A stretch of 64,000 nucleotides of DNA from Dorea_A amylophila (GTDB taxonomy: Bacteria > Bacillota > Clostridia > Lachnospirales > Lachnospiraceae). The stretch spans positions 1-64,000 of the forward strand of contig NZ_JAOQJW010000018.1 in NCBI RefSeq assembly GCF_025567265.1, read 5' to 3'. Below the pieces are notes generated by a model. That model saw only the letters and a program-made list of their open reading frames with translations. It was not told the DNA's origin and searched no databases. The stretch's first letter is position 1; every line of letters starts with the position of its first letter. Shown piece by piece: positions 42,810 to 51,040 of this stretch. The translations under genes were made by a program, and so were the position numbers.

Positions 42810-44624
42810 GTGTCAGGAATAGATCAGAGTAAAATTCGAAATTTTTGTATTATAGCACACATCGACCATGGTAAATCGACGCTGGCGGACCGTATCATTG
42901 AGATGACCGGTCTTCTCACCAGCCGTGAGATGCAGTCGCAGGTGTTGGACAATATGGAACTGGAAAGAGAACGTGGAATTACGATTAAAGCCCAGACAGT
43001 CAGAACGGTATACAAAGCAAAAGATGGGGAAGAATATATTTTCAACCTGATTGATACACCGGGACATGTCGACTTTAATTATGAAGTATCCAGAAGTCTG
43101 GCAGCGTGTGACGGGGCAATTCTGGTGGTAGATGCTGCACAGGGAGTGGAAGCACAGACGCTTGCCAATGTATATCTCGCACTGGATCATGACCTGGATG
43201 TGGTTCCGGTACTGAATAAGATAGATCTTCCAAGTGCAGATCCGCAGCGTGTGATCGAAGAGATTGAGGATGTGATCGGAATTGAAGCAGAGGATGCACC
43301 TCAGATTTCAGCAAAGACCGGACTGAATGTAGATCAGGTGCTGGAAGAGATAGTGGCGAAAGTGCCTGCACCGACAGGAGATCCAAAAGCACCGCTTCAG
43401 GCTTTGATCTTTGATTCCCTGTATGATGCGTATAAAGGAGTTATTGTATTTTGCAGGATCAAAGAGGGAACCGTGAAAAAGGGAACACCGATCCTTATGA
43501 TGGCAACAGGAGCGAAGGCAGAAGTTGTGGAAGTCGGTTATTTTGGAGCCGGACAGTTTATTCCGTGTGAGGAACTGAGTGCCGGAATGGTTGGATATAT
43601 CACGGCCAGCCTTAAGAATGTCAAAGATACCCGTGTGGGTGATACGGTGACCGATGCAGGAAGACCATGTGCAGAACCACTTCCGGGTTATAAAAAAGTC
43701 AATCCGATGGTATATTGTGGATTATATCCGGCAGACGGGGCAAAATACCCGGATCTGAGGGATGCATTGGAGAAATTGCAGTTAAATGATGCGTCACTTC
43801 AGTTTGAACCTGAGACGTCAATTGCGCTGGGATTTGGATTCCGTTGTGGATTCCTTGGACTTCTGCATTTGGAAATCATTCAGGAACGTTTGGAAAGAGA
43901 GTATAATCTGGATCTGGTAACGACTGCCCCGGGGGTTATCTACAAAGTACACAAGACAAATGGAGATGTAATAGAGCTTACGAACCCATCGAATCTTCCG
44001 GATCCTTCTGAGATTGAATATATGGAAGAACCGATGGTCAAGGCAGAGATCATGGTGACATCAGAGTTTATTGGTGCGATCATGGATCTGTGTCAGGAAC
44101 GTCGTGGTGTGTATGAGGGGATGGAATACATCGAGGAGACTCGTGCAGTATTGCATTATCAGCTTCCGCTTAATGAGATTATCTATGATTTCTTTGATGC
44201 GTTGAAATCAAGATCCAGAGGTTATGCGTCGTTTGATTATGAGATGGCGGGATATGTGAAGTCTGAACTGGTAAAACTGGATATACTGATCAACAAGGAA
44301 GAAGTCGATGCACTGTCATTTATCATTCATGCAGATACGGCTTATGAACGCGGAAGAAAAATGTGCGAGAAGCTAAAAGAAGAGATTCCGAGACAGTTGT
44401 TTGAGATTCCGATCCAGGCGGCAATCGGCAGCAAGATCATTGCACGTGAGACGGTCCGCGCGATGCGCAAAGACGTGCTTGCAAAATGTTACGGAGGAGA
44501 TATCAGCCGTAAGAGAAAGCTTCTGGAAAAACAGAAAGAAGGGAAAAAACGTATGCGGCAGGTGGGCAGCGTAGAGATCCCTCAGAAAGCATTTATGAGT
44601 GTATTGAAGCTGGACGATAAATAA
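42810..44624 (+). CDS. lepA: Elongation factor 4 (ribosome back-translocase)
   Basis: A 604-residue translational GTPase. G motifs are visible as AHIDHGKSTL (G1), DTPGHVDF (G3) and NKIDLP (G4). The LepA-specific C-terminal domain ends GSVEIPQKAFMSVLKLDDK. It acts on stalled or mis-translocated ribosomes. The start is GTG at 42810, with AAGGAG 9 nt upstream. Its stop overlaps the hemW start by one base. Confidence 0.97.
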   Translation: MSGIDQSKIRNFCIIAHIDHGKSTLADRIIEMTGLLTSREMQSQVLDNMELERERGITIKAQTVRTVYKAKDGEEYIFNLIDTPGHVDFNYEVSRSLAACDGAILVVDAAQGVEAQTLANVYLALDHDLDVVPVLNKIDLPSADPQRVIEEIEDVIGIEAEDAPQISAKTGLNVDQVLEEIVAKVPAPTGDPKAPLQALIFDSLYDAYKGVIVFCRIKEGTVKKGTPILMMATGAKAEVVEVGYFGAGQFIPCEELSAGMVGYITASLKNVKDTRVGDTVTDAGRPCAEPLPGYKKVNPMVYCGLYPADGAKYPDLRDALEKLQLNDASLQFEPETSIALGFGFRCGFLGLLHLEIIQERLEREYNLDLVTTAPGVIYKVHKTNGDVIELTNPSNLPDPSEIEYMEEPMVKAEIMVTSEFIGAIMDLCQERRGVYEGMEYIEETRAVLHYQLPLNEIIYDFFDALKSRSRGYASFDYEMAGYVKSELVKLDILINKEEVDALSFIIHADTAYERGRKMCEKLKEEIPRQLFEIPIQAAIGSKIIARETVRAMRKDVLAKCYGGDISRKRKLLEKQKEGKKRMRQVGSVEIPQKAFMSVLKLDDK

Positions 44625-45730
44625 TGAGACCATTAGAATTATATATCCACATACCATTTTGTGTAAAAAAATGCAGATACTGTGACTTTCTGTCTGCGCC
44701 GGCAACACCTGAGGCGAGACAGGAGTATGTCATGGGATTGTGTCAGAAGATACGTTCGTATTATGATCTTGGAGGACTGTACCATGTGAGCAGTATATTT
44801 ATCGGAGGAGGTACGCCGTCCATCCTTGAGGCACAGCAGATGAGGAGTATCTTCGATGCGATCCGTTCCACGTTCCCGGTTGACTCGGATGCGGAGATCA
44901 CAGTAGAAGTGAATCCGGGAACGGTAGACAAGTTAAAATTGATGGCTTATCATAATATCGGAATCAATCGTTTGAGTATTGGGTTACAGTCAACGGATGA
45001 TCAGGAATTGAAGATGCTTGGAAGGATTCATACATATCAGGATTTCCTGAATACATATTTCCTGACAAGAGAAGCAGGATTTCAGAATATTAATGTAGAC
45101 TTGATGTCCGGAATCCCGTTTCAGACACTGGGAGGATGGGAAGATACGATCAAAAGAGTTGCAGAACTTGCGCCGGAACATATCTCGGCATACAGTCTGA
45201 TTATCGAAGAGGGAACACCATTTTATGAAAAATACGGGGAAGGCGAACGTGCGGAGGCCAGAAGAAGAAGGGAACTTCCGGATGAAGATACAGAAAGACT
45301 GATGTATCAGTTTACTAAAAATATCCTGCAGAATTATGGGTATCACAGATATGAGATATCAAATTATGCAAAAGAAGGATACGAATGCCGGCATAATCTC
45401 GGCTACTGGAACCGTACGGAATATCTAGGGATCGGAACCGGAGCAGCGTCCCTGATCAACAACCAGCGCTTCGTAGAAGGTGGTGAAATTGAAGTTCTTA
45501 CTCCGCAAAACCAGATGGAAGAATATATGTTCCTGGGACTTAGACGGATAAAAGGAATATCCAAAGCAGACTTCCGCCGGACATTTGGCAGAAGTGTTGA
45601 AAATGTATATGGAAAAGTATTGATCCATATGTATCAGAAACAGTTGTTAGAAGATACGGGAGACAACATTCGCCTTACGGAAAAAGGGATAGATGTGAGT
45701 AATTATGTCATGAGTGAGTTTCTCTTTTAA
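44624..45730 (+). CDS. hemW: HemW-type radical SAM protein (HemN-like)
   Basis: A 368-residue radical SAM protein. The Fe-S motif is CVKKCRYCDF (Cys-x3-Cys-x2-Cys) at about residue 13, followed by FIGGGTPSIL and GINRLSIGLQS. HemW proteins were long annotated as coproporphyrinogen III oxidase but lack the HemN-specific residues and bind heme instead; the true role is heme handling. The ATG overlaps the lepA stop (TAATG), the normal lepA-hemW coupling. The repeat element begins 6 bp after its stop. Confidence 0.93.
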   Translation: MRPLELYIHIPFCVKKCRYCDFLSAPATPEARQEYVMGLCQKIRSYYDLGGLYHVSSIFIGGGTPSILEAQQMRSIFDAIRSTFPVDSDAEITVEVNPGTVDKLKLMAYHNIGINRLSIGLQSTDDQELKMLGRIHTYQDFLNTYFLTREAGFQNINVDLMSGIPFQTLGGWEDTIKRVAELAPEHISAYSLIIEEGTPFYEKYGEGERAEARRRRELPDEDTERLMYQFTKNILQNYGYHRYEISNYAKEGYECRHNLGYWNRTEYLGIGTGAASLINNQRFVEGGEIEVLTPQNQMEEYMFLGLRRIKGISKADFRRTFGRSVENVYGKVLIHMYQKQLLEDTGDNIRLTEKGIDVSNYVMSEFLF

Positions 45731-45749
45731 ATTTAATTGGGATTTAATT

Positions 45750-46009
45750 CAGGAAGGCATGATTACCCGGACCTGCATAAAAAGTAGGAAGCCGTTCCTG
45801 TTCAGGTTCCGTCGGTGGGAAATACTAAAGCGTCAAAATTATGCTAAAAACGGGCTTCCGAAATTTGCAACTCGCCATTCGGCTCAAACAGGCAAATTTC
45901 GAAAACCCAACGCATAATTTTGACGCTTAACTATTTCCAACACCTTCTTCACATTCACTGGAACGGCTTCCTACTTTTTATTCCGTGGGTATCAAATGCC
46001 TTACGAATG
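45750..46009. repeat. Hairpin domain A of the element
   Basis: Nested arms pair as follows: 45754-45759 with 45997-46002; 45760-45763 with 45991-45994; 45779-45798 with 45960-45979 (20 of 20); 45829-45844 with 45912-45927 (16 of 16); and the inner CGAAATTTGC with GCAAATTTCG. The apical loop is about 23 nt. Confidence 0.85.
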
Positions 46010-46095
46010 AATGGCAAATGCGTAACTGTAGTGGCTTCCACCGGGTTACACTTCCGGGCATTTTATTTATTAACATTCGCTGCCAGTCACGACTT

Positions 46096-46305
46096 GAAGG
46101 AAACAATAGATAAGGATTATTGTGAATGTGGAATGCCGTTAGAAACAATTAGAGAGTCAGAAGCACCGTTAAAGGAACGAAGCGAACGTGTTTGAGGCGA
46201 ACGCCGAGTTTGAGCGTAGTTCCTTTGCTTTTAGGTGGTTCTGACTCTCTTAGTGTTTCTTATGGTATGGAACCTGAACAAGAAGCCTTATCTATTGTTT
46301 CCTTC
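46096..46305. repeat. Hairpin domain B of the element
   Basis: Arms 46096-46115 and 46286-46305 pair perfectly over 20 bp. Further in, 46151-46162 pairs with 46239-46250, within a 27-nt arm having three mismatches, and AAAGGAAC at 46171 pairs with GTTCCTTT at 46219. This domain is lost in the N gap of copy 1. Confidence 0.8.
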
Positions 46306-46354
46306 ATGGACTGATAGGTCGCTTCCCAGTTAACAAATTAAATCCCGATAATAT

Positions 46355-46867
46355 TTATAAGAGCTTCGCCATCACCGACGCATAAATCTCCTGGTTACGT
46401 TTCTGCCAGTTGTTTGCAATGGTTGCGGCTTCGGATTCTGTCGGGGCTGTTACGGTAAGGTCGATGAGGGGAAGTCCCTGTTCAATGACCTGACAGCGCA
46501 CAGAATATTCCATGTTGGAATTTTCAAAATAATCTGCTTTCACAGACATTTCATTTTTTAATTCATAATGCTTTTCTTTTAAAAATTCATCAATATCATG
46601 CTGGATCGCAGGTGAGATATCGTTGGTGAAATAGTGGATTGTCTCGGCACCATCCTCCGTAAGATGGTAAAATGTACGGTGATGTGTAGACTCTTCTCGG
46701 ATAAATCCCGATTCCAGAAGTTCGGATAAAGCCTGCTGTAATTTGAAGTAGGTTGTATATCCTTTATCCAGAATGAATTCAGATATCTGGGAATTGGTGA
46801 GAGGAAAATCAACTTGATTCAACATATACAAAATGATTAATTTATATAGCGTAAATGATTTGGCCAT
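46355..46867 (-). CDS. DUF4364 family protein (winged-helix-like)
   Basis: A 170-residue protein. The N-terminal half (LYKLIILYMLNQVDFPLTNSQISEFIL, then a recognition-like helix FKLQQALSELLESGFI and YHLTEDGAETI) looks like a winged-helix regulator; the C-terminal half is a beta-rich domain typical of DUF4364. The role is unknown. GGAG lies 8 nt before the ATG, 2 bp after the YhcC stop, so it ends a three-gene operon starting with malic enzyme. The repeat element lies directly downstream. Confidence 0.88.
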   Translation of the reverse strand: MAKSFTLYKLIILYMLNQVDFPLTNSQISEFILDKGYTTYFKLQQALSELLESGFIREESTHHRTFYHLTEDGAETIHYFTNDISPAIQHDIDEFLKEKHYELKNEMSVKADYFENSNMEYSVRCQVIEQGLPLIDLTVTAPTESEAATIANNWQKRNQEIYASVMAKLL

Positions 46868-46869
46868 GG

Positions 46870-47793
46870 TTAATACTCCTTTCCCTGCCAGATGTCATGT
46901 GTTTTAAAGTACGACTGTAACTGATTCAGTACCTGTCTTTTATTACAGGTCCATAAAGGAGCGGTCAGAAGCTCCTTTGGTCCGTCTCCGGTCAGCCTGT
47001 GGATAACAATATCAGGTCTGAGGTGGCTGATGCATGATCCGAGAAGTTCGTAATATTCCTGCGGATCTGGAACCGGAAATGGATCGGACGCATAGATTTC
47101 TGCCAGATCGGTGTCTTTTAATATGTGCAAAAGCTGCAGCTTGATTCCCTGGATATCCTGTCTGTTCAGATACTGTATGGTCTGAAGCATGTCAGGCTTT
47201 GTCTCGCCGGGAAGGCAGAGGATCGTGTGGACGATGACATCTATTCCCCGTCTGCGAAGTTCGGATACAGCGGTCTCGAATACCGGAAGATCATAGCCTC
47301 TTCGGATATAACGGGCAGTTCTTTCGTGAATAGTCTGAAGTCCCAGCTCGACCCACACAGGTTTGATCTGATTCAGACGTTCCAGAAGATTTAAGATTTC
47401 TGTGCTCAGGCAATCCGGTCTGGTTGCGATGGACAGAATCCGGATATTGGGATGCAGGATGGCTTCCATATATAACTTTTCCAGATATGCAAGAGAAGCA
47501 TAAGTATTGGTGTATGCCTGGAAATAAGCGATGTAGGATGATCCGGTATATTTTTTCGCAGATTGTTTTTTACCGGATTCAATCTGCTCTGTGACAGACA
47601 GGGTATGGCTTTCGGCAAAATCACCGGAACCTCCGCGACTGCAGAAAATGCAGCCGCGGGTTCCAAGTGTTCCATCCCGGTTTGGACAGGTCATACCGCC
47701 ATCGAGAGAAATCTTATAGAGCTTTTCACCATAAGTAGTTTTCAGATAATAATCGAGAGAATAATATCTTTTTTCTCCCCAGCGTACAGTCAT
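46870..47793 (-). CDS. TIGR01212/YhcC family radical SAM protein
   Basis: A 307-residue radical SAM protein. The Fe-S cluster cysteines are in CPNRDGTLGTRGCIFCS, the spacing typical of the TIGR01212 (YhcC) group, followed by YIAYFQAYTNTYA and the long ELGLQTIHERTARYIRRGYD stretch. The group is thought to act in tRNA or nucleotide modification but the reaction is not known to me. It begins 1 bp after the malic enzyme stop and ends 2 bp before DUF4364, so it is tightly cotranscribed. Confidence 0.9.
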   Translation of the reverse strand: MTVRWGEKRYYSLDYYLKTTYGEKLYKISLDGGMTCPNRDGTLGTRGCIFCSRGGSGDFAESHTLSVTEQIESGKKQSAKKYTGSSYIAYFQAYTNTYASLAYLEKLYMEAILHPNIRILSIATRPDCLSTEILNLLERLNQIKPVWVELGLQTIHERTARYIRRGYDLPVFETAVSELRRRGIDVIVHTILCLPGETKPDMLQTIQYLNRQDIQGIKLQLLHILKDTDLAEIYASDPFPVPDPQEYYELLGSCISHLRPDIVIHRLTGDGPKELLTAPLWTCNKRQVLNQLQSYFKTHDIWQGKEY

Positions 47794-47794
47794 A

Positions 47795-48943
47795 TCAGAT
47801 CAGTTCCTTTACAGCACGACTTACAACGTCGGCAACACGTGGATCAAAAGCTTCCGGAAGAATATTATTTTCATTTAATTCTTCATCCGGAACCAGACCT
47901 GCGATAGCCTTTGCAGTGGCAAGTTTCATTTCTTCCGTGATTGCAGTTGCACGTCCTTCCAGAGCACCTTTGAAGATTCCAGGGAAAGCAACTACGTTAT
48001 TTACTTGGTTCGGGAAATCGGAACGTCCGGTTCCCACAACCTTTGCTCCGGCTGCTTTGGCAATATCCGGCATGATTTCTGGTACAGGGTTTGCCATAGC
48101 AAAGAGGATGGCATCTTTGTTCATAGAAGCAACCATGTCCTGGGTGACAATATTCGGAGCAGATACACCGACAAAGATGTCAGCACCTTTTAAAGCATCG
48201 GCAAGGGTACCTGTTTTCTGCTCCGGATTGGTTACTTCGACCATCTTTTGCTGCATCCAGTTGAGGTTTTGAGATCCTTTTCCGAGGATTCCGCTGATGT
48301 CACACATTGTCACGTTTTTGAAACCATAGGTGAGAAGAAGCTTTGTGATAGCAACTCCGGCAGAACCGGCACCGTTTACAACAACTTTGGCAGATTCTTT
48401 GTCTTTTCCAGTTACTTTCATGGCATTGATGATACCTGCAAGGACAACGATAGCTGTTCCGTGCTGGTCATCATGAAATACCGGAATGTCAAGGAGTTCT
48501 TTCAAGCGTTCTTCAATTTCAAAACATCTGGGTGCACTGATGTCTTCCAGATTAATACCACCGAAAGCAGGAGCGATATTTACAACGGATTTGATGATTT
48601 CTTCCGTATCTTGTGTATCAAGACAGATCGGTACAGCGTTGACACCGCCGAATTCTTTGAAAAGTACTGCTTTTCCTTCCATAACCGGCATTGCAGCAAG
48701 AGCACCGATGTTACCAAGTCCGAGTACGGCACTTCCGTCGGAAACAACAGCTACAGTGTTGGATTTCATTGTATAAGTATAGGCAGCCTCCGGATCCCTG
48801 GCGATCACCTTACAAGGTTCCGCAACACCAGGAGTGTAAGCAATTGCCAGATCTTCTCTTGAGTTTACGTGGGATTTTGCACAGGTTTCAATCTTTCCGT
48901 GCCATTCTTCGTGCATTTTTAAAGCTTTTTCGCTATTTGTCAT
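47795..48943 (-). CDS. NAD(P)-dependent malic enzyme
   Basis: A 382-residue malic enzyme of the short bacterial type. It decarboxylates malate to pyruvate with reduction of NAD(P). Visible motifs: SREDLAIAYTPGVAEPC near the N-terminus, VFHDDQHGTAIV (metal site) and the Rossmann loop VVNGAGSAGVAI. AGGTGG lies 10 nt before the ATG. First gene of the minus-strand operon malic enzyme-YhcC-DUF4364. Confidence 0.95.
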   Translation of the reverse strand: MTNSEKALKMHEEWHGKIETCAKSHVNSREDLAIAYTPGVAEPCKVIARDPEAAYTYTMKSNTVAVVSDGSAVLGLGNIGALAAMPVMEGKAVLFKEFGGVNAVPICLDTQDTEEIIKSVVNIAPAFGGINLEDISAPRCFEIEERLKELLDIPVFHDDQHGTAIVVLAGIINAMKVTGKDKESAKVVVNGAGSAGVAITKLLLTYGFKNVTMCDISGILGKGSQNLNWMQQKMVEVTNPEQKTGTLADALKGADIFVGVSAPNIVTQDMVASMNKDAILFAMANPVPEIMPDIAKAAGAKVVGTGRSDFPNQVNNVVAFPGIFKGALEGRATAITEEMKLATAKAIAGLVPDEELNENNILPEAFDPRVADVVSRAVKELI

Positions 48944-48976
48944 TTTATGGATACCACCTTTTTATGAGTTTTTTTA

Positions 48977-49005
48977 ATCATATCATTCATAGAAGAGCAA
49001 GTCAA
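48977..49005 (-). promoter_or_regulatory. Promoter of the malic enzyme operon
   Basis: On the minus strand TTGACT, 17 nt and TATGAT lie about 33 bp before the ATG at 48943. Confidence 0.65.
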
Positions 49006-49077
49006 TATACGCAGAAAGCATGAAAAGTGAAACAATTTATTGTGAGAGGGTACTGTTTGTGAAAAGATGTGCCGGGA

Positions 49078-49107
49078 TGTGCAGTGGATTACTGTGCAGT
49101 GGATTAC
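49078..49107. repeat. Perfect 15-bp tandem duplication
   Basis: TGTGCAGTGGATTAC occurs twice head to tail, just upstream of the rho promoter. It may be a recent slippage event or a doubled binding site. The rest of 48944-49292 contains only the two divergent promoters. Confidence 0.7.
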
Positions 49108-49117
49108 AAAAAAGTCC

Positions 49118-49146
49118 TTTAAAAATGTAGAGATATATAGTATAAT
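49118..49146 (+). promoter_or_regulatory. Possible promoter of rho
   Basis: TTTAAA, 17 nt and TATAAT lie about 145 bp before the start codon, leaving room for a long leader. Confidence 0.4.
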
Positions 49147-49292
49147 AATGTCATGTTTCAACTAATATCGTCATTTCTGACGTAATTTTCCAGATAACCT
49201 GCAAATTAAGAAATGCTGAATCAATGAATGATGAAGTTATGAACGGGAAACCAGATAGAGAATGAAGATATATTTTGAGGTGAAAGGGCTAT

Positions 49293-50633
49293 ATGATGAA
49301 AGAAAAGTATGAATCTCTTCCGTTGGCGACATTAAAAGACCTGGCAAAGGCAAGAGGATTAAAAGGAATTTCCACCATGAAAAAAGCTGAACTGATCGAG
49401 CGCATGCTGGAGGAAGACGAGAAAGTAAAGAATAACGCAAAAGAAACAGTAAAAGAATTATCTGCCAATACCGGAGATAAAGAAGTTCATGACATAGACA
49501 AGCTGGACAGTGGTATTACAGTGCGGGGGATTCTTGAAGTTATGCAGGATGGATATGGATTTATCCGTAGTGCGAACTATCTGCCGGGAGATAATGATGT
49601 CTATGTATCCCCATCGCAGATCCGTAGATTTAATCTTAAAACAGGAGATATTCTGGAAGGAAATACCAGAATCAAGACGCAGCAGGAAAAGTTCAGTGCA
49701 CTTTTATATCTGTCAAAGGTAAATAACATTGATCCGATGAAGATCATGCACAGAAAGAATTTTGAAGATATGACGCCGGTCTTTCCGAATGAAAGACTGA
49801 GCCTGGAGTGCGGGAAGACAAGTACGGCCATGCGTATTATGGATCTGATGTCTCCAATCGGAAAAGGACAAAGAGGTATGATCGTATCGCCTCCGAAGGC
49901 CGGTAAGACAACTTTGTTAAAGCAGGTGGCTTTATCCGTGCAGAAGAATAATCCGGAAGTACATCTCCTGATTCTGTTGATCGATGAACGTCCGGAAGAA
50001 GTAACAGATATCCGCGAGTCTATTGAAGGGGAAAATGTAGAAGTTATTTATTCAACATTTGACGAACTTCCGGAACATCACAAGCGTGTATCTGAGATGG
50101 TGATCGAGCGTGCAAAACGTCTGGTAGAACACAAGAAAGACGTGATGATCCTGATCGACAGTATTACAAGACTTGCAAGAGCATACAATCTGACTGTTCC
50201 ACCATCAGGAAGAACCTTGTCCGGTGGTCTCGATCCGGCTGCACTTCATATGCCGAAGCGATTCTTTGGTGCGGCAAGAAATATGAGAGAAGGCGGAAGC
50301 CTTACAATTCTTGCAACAGCACTGGTAGATACCGGAAGTAAGATGGACGATGTGGTATACGAAGAGTTCAAGGGTACCGGTAATATGGAACTGGTACTGG
50401 ACCGCAAGCTTTCGGAAAAAAGAATGTTCCCGGCAATCGATATTCTGAAATCAGGAACAAGAAGAGAAGACCTGCTGCTTTCAAAAGAAGAACAGGAAGC
50501 TGTAGAAAGTATGAGGAAAGGTCTGAATGGACTGCGTCAGGAAGAGGCGGTAGATAACATTCTGAATATGTTCTCAAGAACAAAGAATAATGAAGAATTA
50601 ATACAAATGGTAAAAAAGACAAAATTTATCTAG
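49293..50633 (+). CDS. rho: Transcription termination factor Rho
   Basis: A 446-residue hexameric RNA helicase. The Rho_N/SAP-like helical domain (LPLATLKDLAKARGLKG, 1-40), an acidic/basic insert (about 45-70), the cold-shock-like RNA-binding domain (GYGFIRSANYLPGDNDVYVSPSQ split as visible around residue 85) and the ATPase with Walker A PPKAGKTTLL and DERPEEVTD are all present, with the Q-loop/R-loop region LSGGLDPAALHMPKRFFGAARN-like before DTGSKMDD. Two adjacent ATGs (49293, 49296) are possible starts. rpmE follows. Confidence 0.97.
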   Translation: MMKEKYESLPLATLKDLAKARGLKGISTMKKAELIERMLEEDEKVKNNAKETVKELSANTGDKEVHDIDKLDSGITVRGILEVMQDGYGFIRSANYLPGDNDVYVSPSQIRRFNLKTGDILEGNTRIKTQQEKFSALLYLSKVNNIDPMKIMHRKNFEDMTPVFPNERLSLECGKTSTAMRIMDLMSPIGKGQRGMIVSPPKAGKTTLLKQVALSVQKNNPEVHLLILLIDERPEEVTDIRESIEGENVEVIYSTFDELPEHHKRVSEMVIERAKRLVEHKKDVMILIDSITRLARAYNLTVPPSGRTLSGGLDPAALHMPKRFFGAARNMREGGSLTILATALVDTGSKMDDVVYEEFKGTGNMELVLDRKLSEKRMFPAIDILKSGTRREDLLLSKEEQEAVESMRKGLNGLRQEEAVDNILNMFSRTKNNEELIQMVKKTKFI

Positions 50634-50659
50634 ACAAATATTGATTCTTGTGCTACAAT
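50631..50659 (+). promoter_or_regulatory. Promoter of rpmE
   Basis: TAGACA (starting at the rho stop codon), 17 nt and TACAAT lie 77 bp before the ATG. A small hairpin GCACA-TTTA-TGTGC is present in the leader at about 50691. Confidence 0.55.
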
Positions 50660-50736
50660 GAACAAGCTGTGTAAATGAAAAGAAATTTACGGCACATTTA
50701 TGTGCGTGTCAAGAAAATAAAGAAGAGGTGAAAATC

Positions 50737-50940
50737 ATGAAAGAAGGAATACATCCAAATTATTATCAGGCAACTGTAACTTGTAACTGTGGTAATACAT
50801 TCGTGACAGGATCTACAAGCGAAGAAATCCATGTAGAAATCTGTTCTAAATGTCATCCATTCTACACAGGACAGCAGAAAGCAACTCAGGCTCGTGGCCG
50901 TGTTGATAAATTCAATAAGAAATACGGAATGGACAAATAA
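50737..50940 (+). CDS. rpmE: 50S ribosomal protein L31, zinc-binding type
   Basis: A 67-residue ribosomal protein. It has the four cysteines of the zinc form (CNC near residue 16 and CSKC near 37) and the HPFYTG motif. A GTG at 50728 is in frame, but the ATG at 50737 follows GAGGTG at proper spacing and gives the family N-terminus MKEGIHPNYY. The usual rho-rpmE order is kept. The zinc-free paralogue, if any, is elsewhere. Confidence 0.97.
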   Translation: MKEGIHPNYYQATVTCNCGNTFVTGSTSEEIHVEICSKCHPFYTGQQKATQARGRVDKFNKKYGMDK

Positions 50941-50953
50941 GATTACAGGTATT

Positions 50954-50986
50954 GGGTTGAGGTTTTTGAATCTCAGCCCTTTTTTC
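50954..50986 (+). terminator. Terminator of rpmE
   Basis: GGGTTGAG pairs with CTCAGCCC (one G-T) across a 10-nt loop, followed by a run of T. Confidence 0.85.
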
Positions 50987-51040
50987 TTATAATTAATTAT
51001 ATAGAACTTGTAATGATACAGAATATATGAAGGAGAGTAT

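Larger units (their letters stand above)
45736..46349. mobile_element. Complete 614-bp non-coding element with terminal inverted repeats (copy 2)
   Basis: Bounded by 14-bp terminal inverted repeats with one mismatch: ATTGGGATTTAATT at 45736-45749 and its counterpart at 46336-46349. It holds no transposase and no frame with a ribosome site. Two long hairpin domains fill it (about 45746-46012 and 46090-46310). A second copy, 96% identical in the visible part, starts at 29519. The element occupies the whole gap between the convergent hemW and DUF4364 operons, and neither has another terminator there. No clear target duplication was seen. Confidence 0.85.

Noticed and set aside
45920..46195. 91-codon frame inside the repeat element
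   Set aside because: It follows hairpin arms, has no Shine-Dalgarno and differs between copies in ways that follow base pairing. Treated as a by-product of the element.
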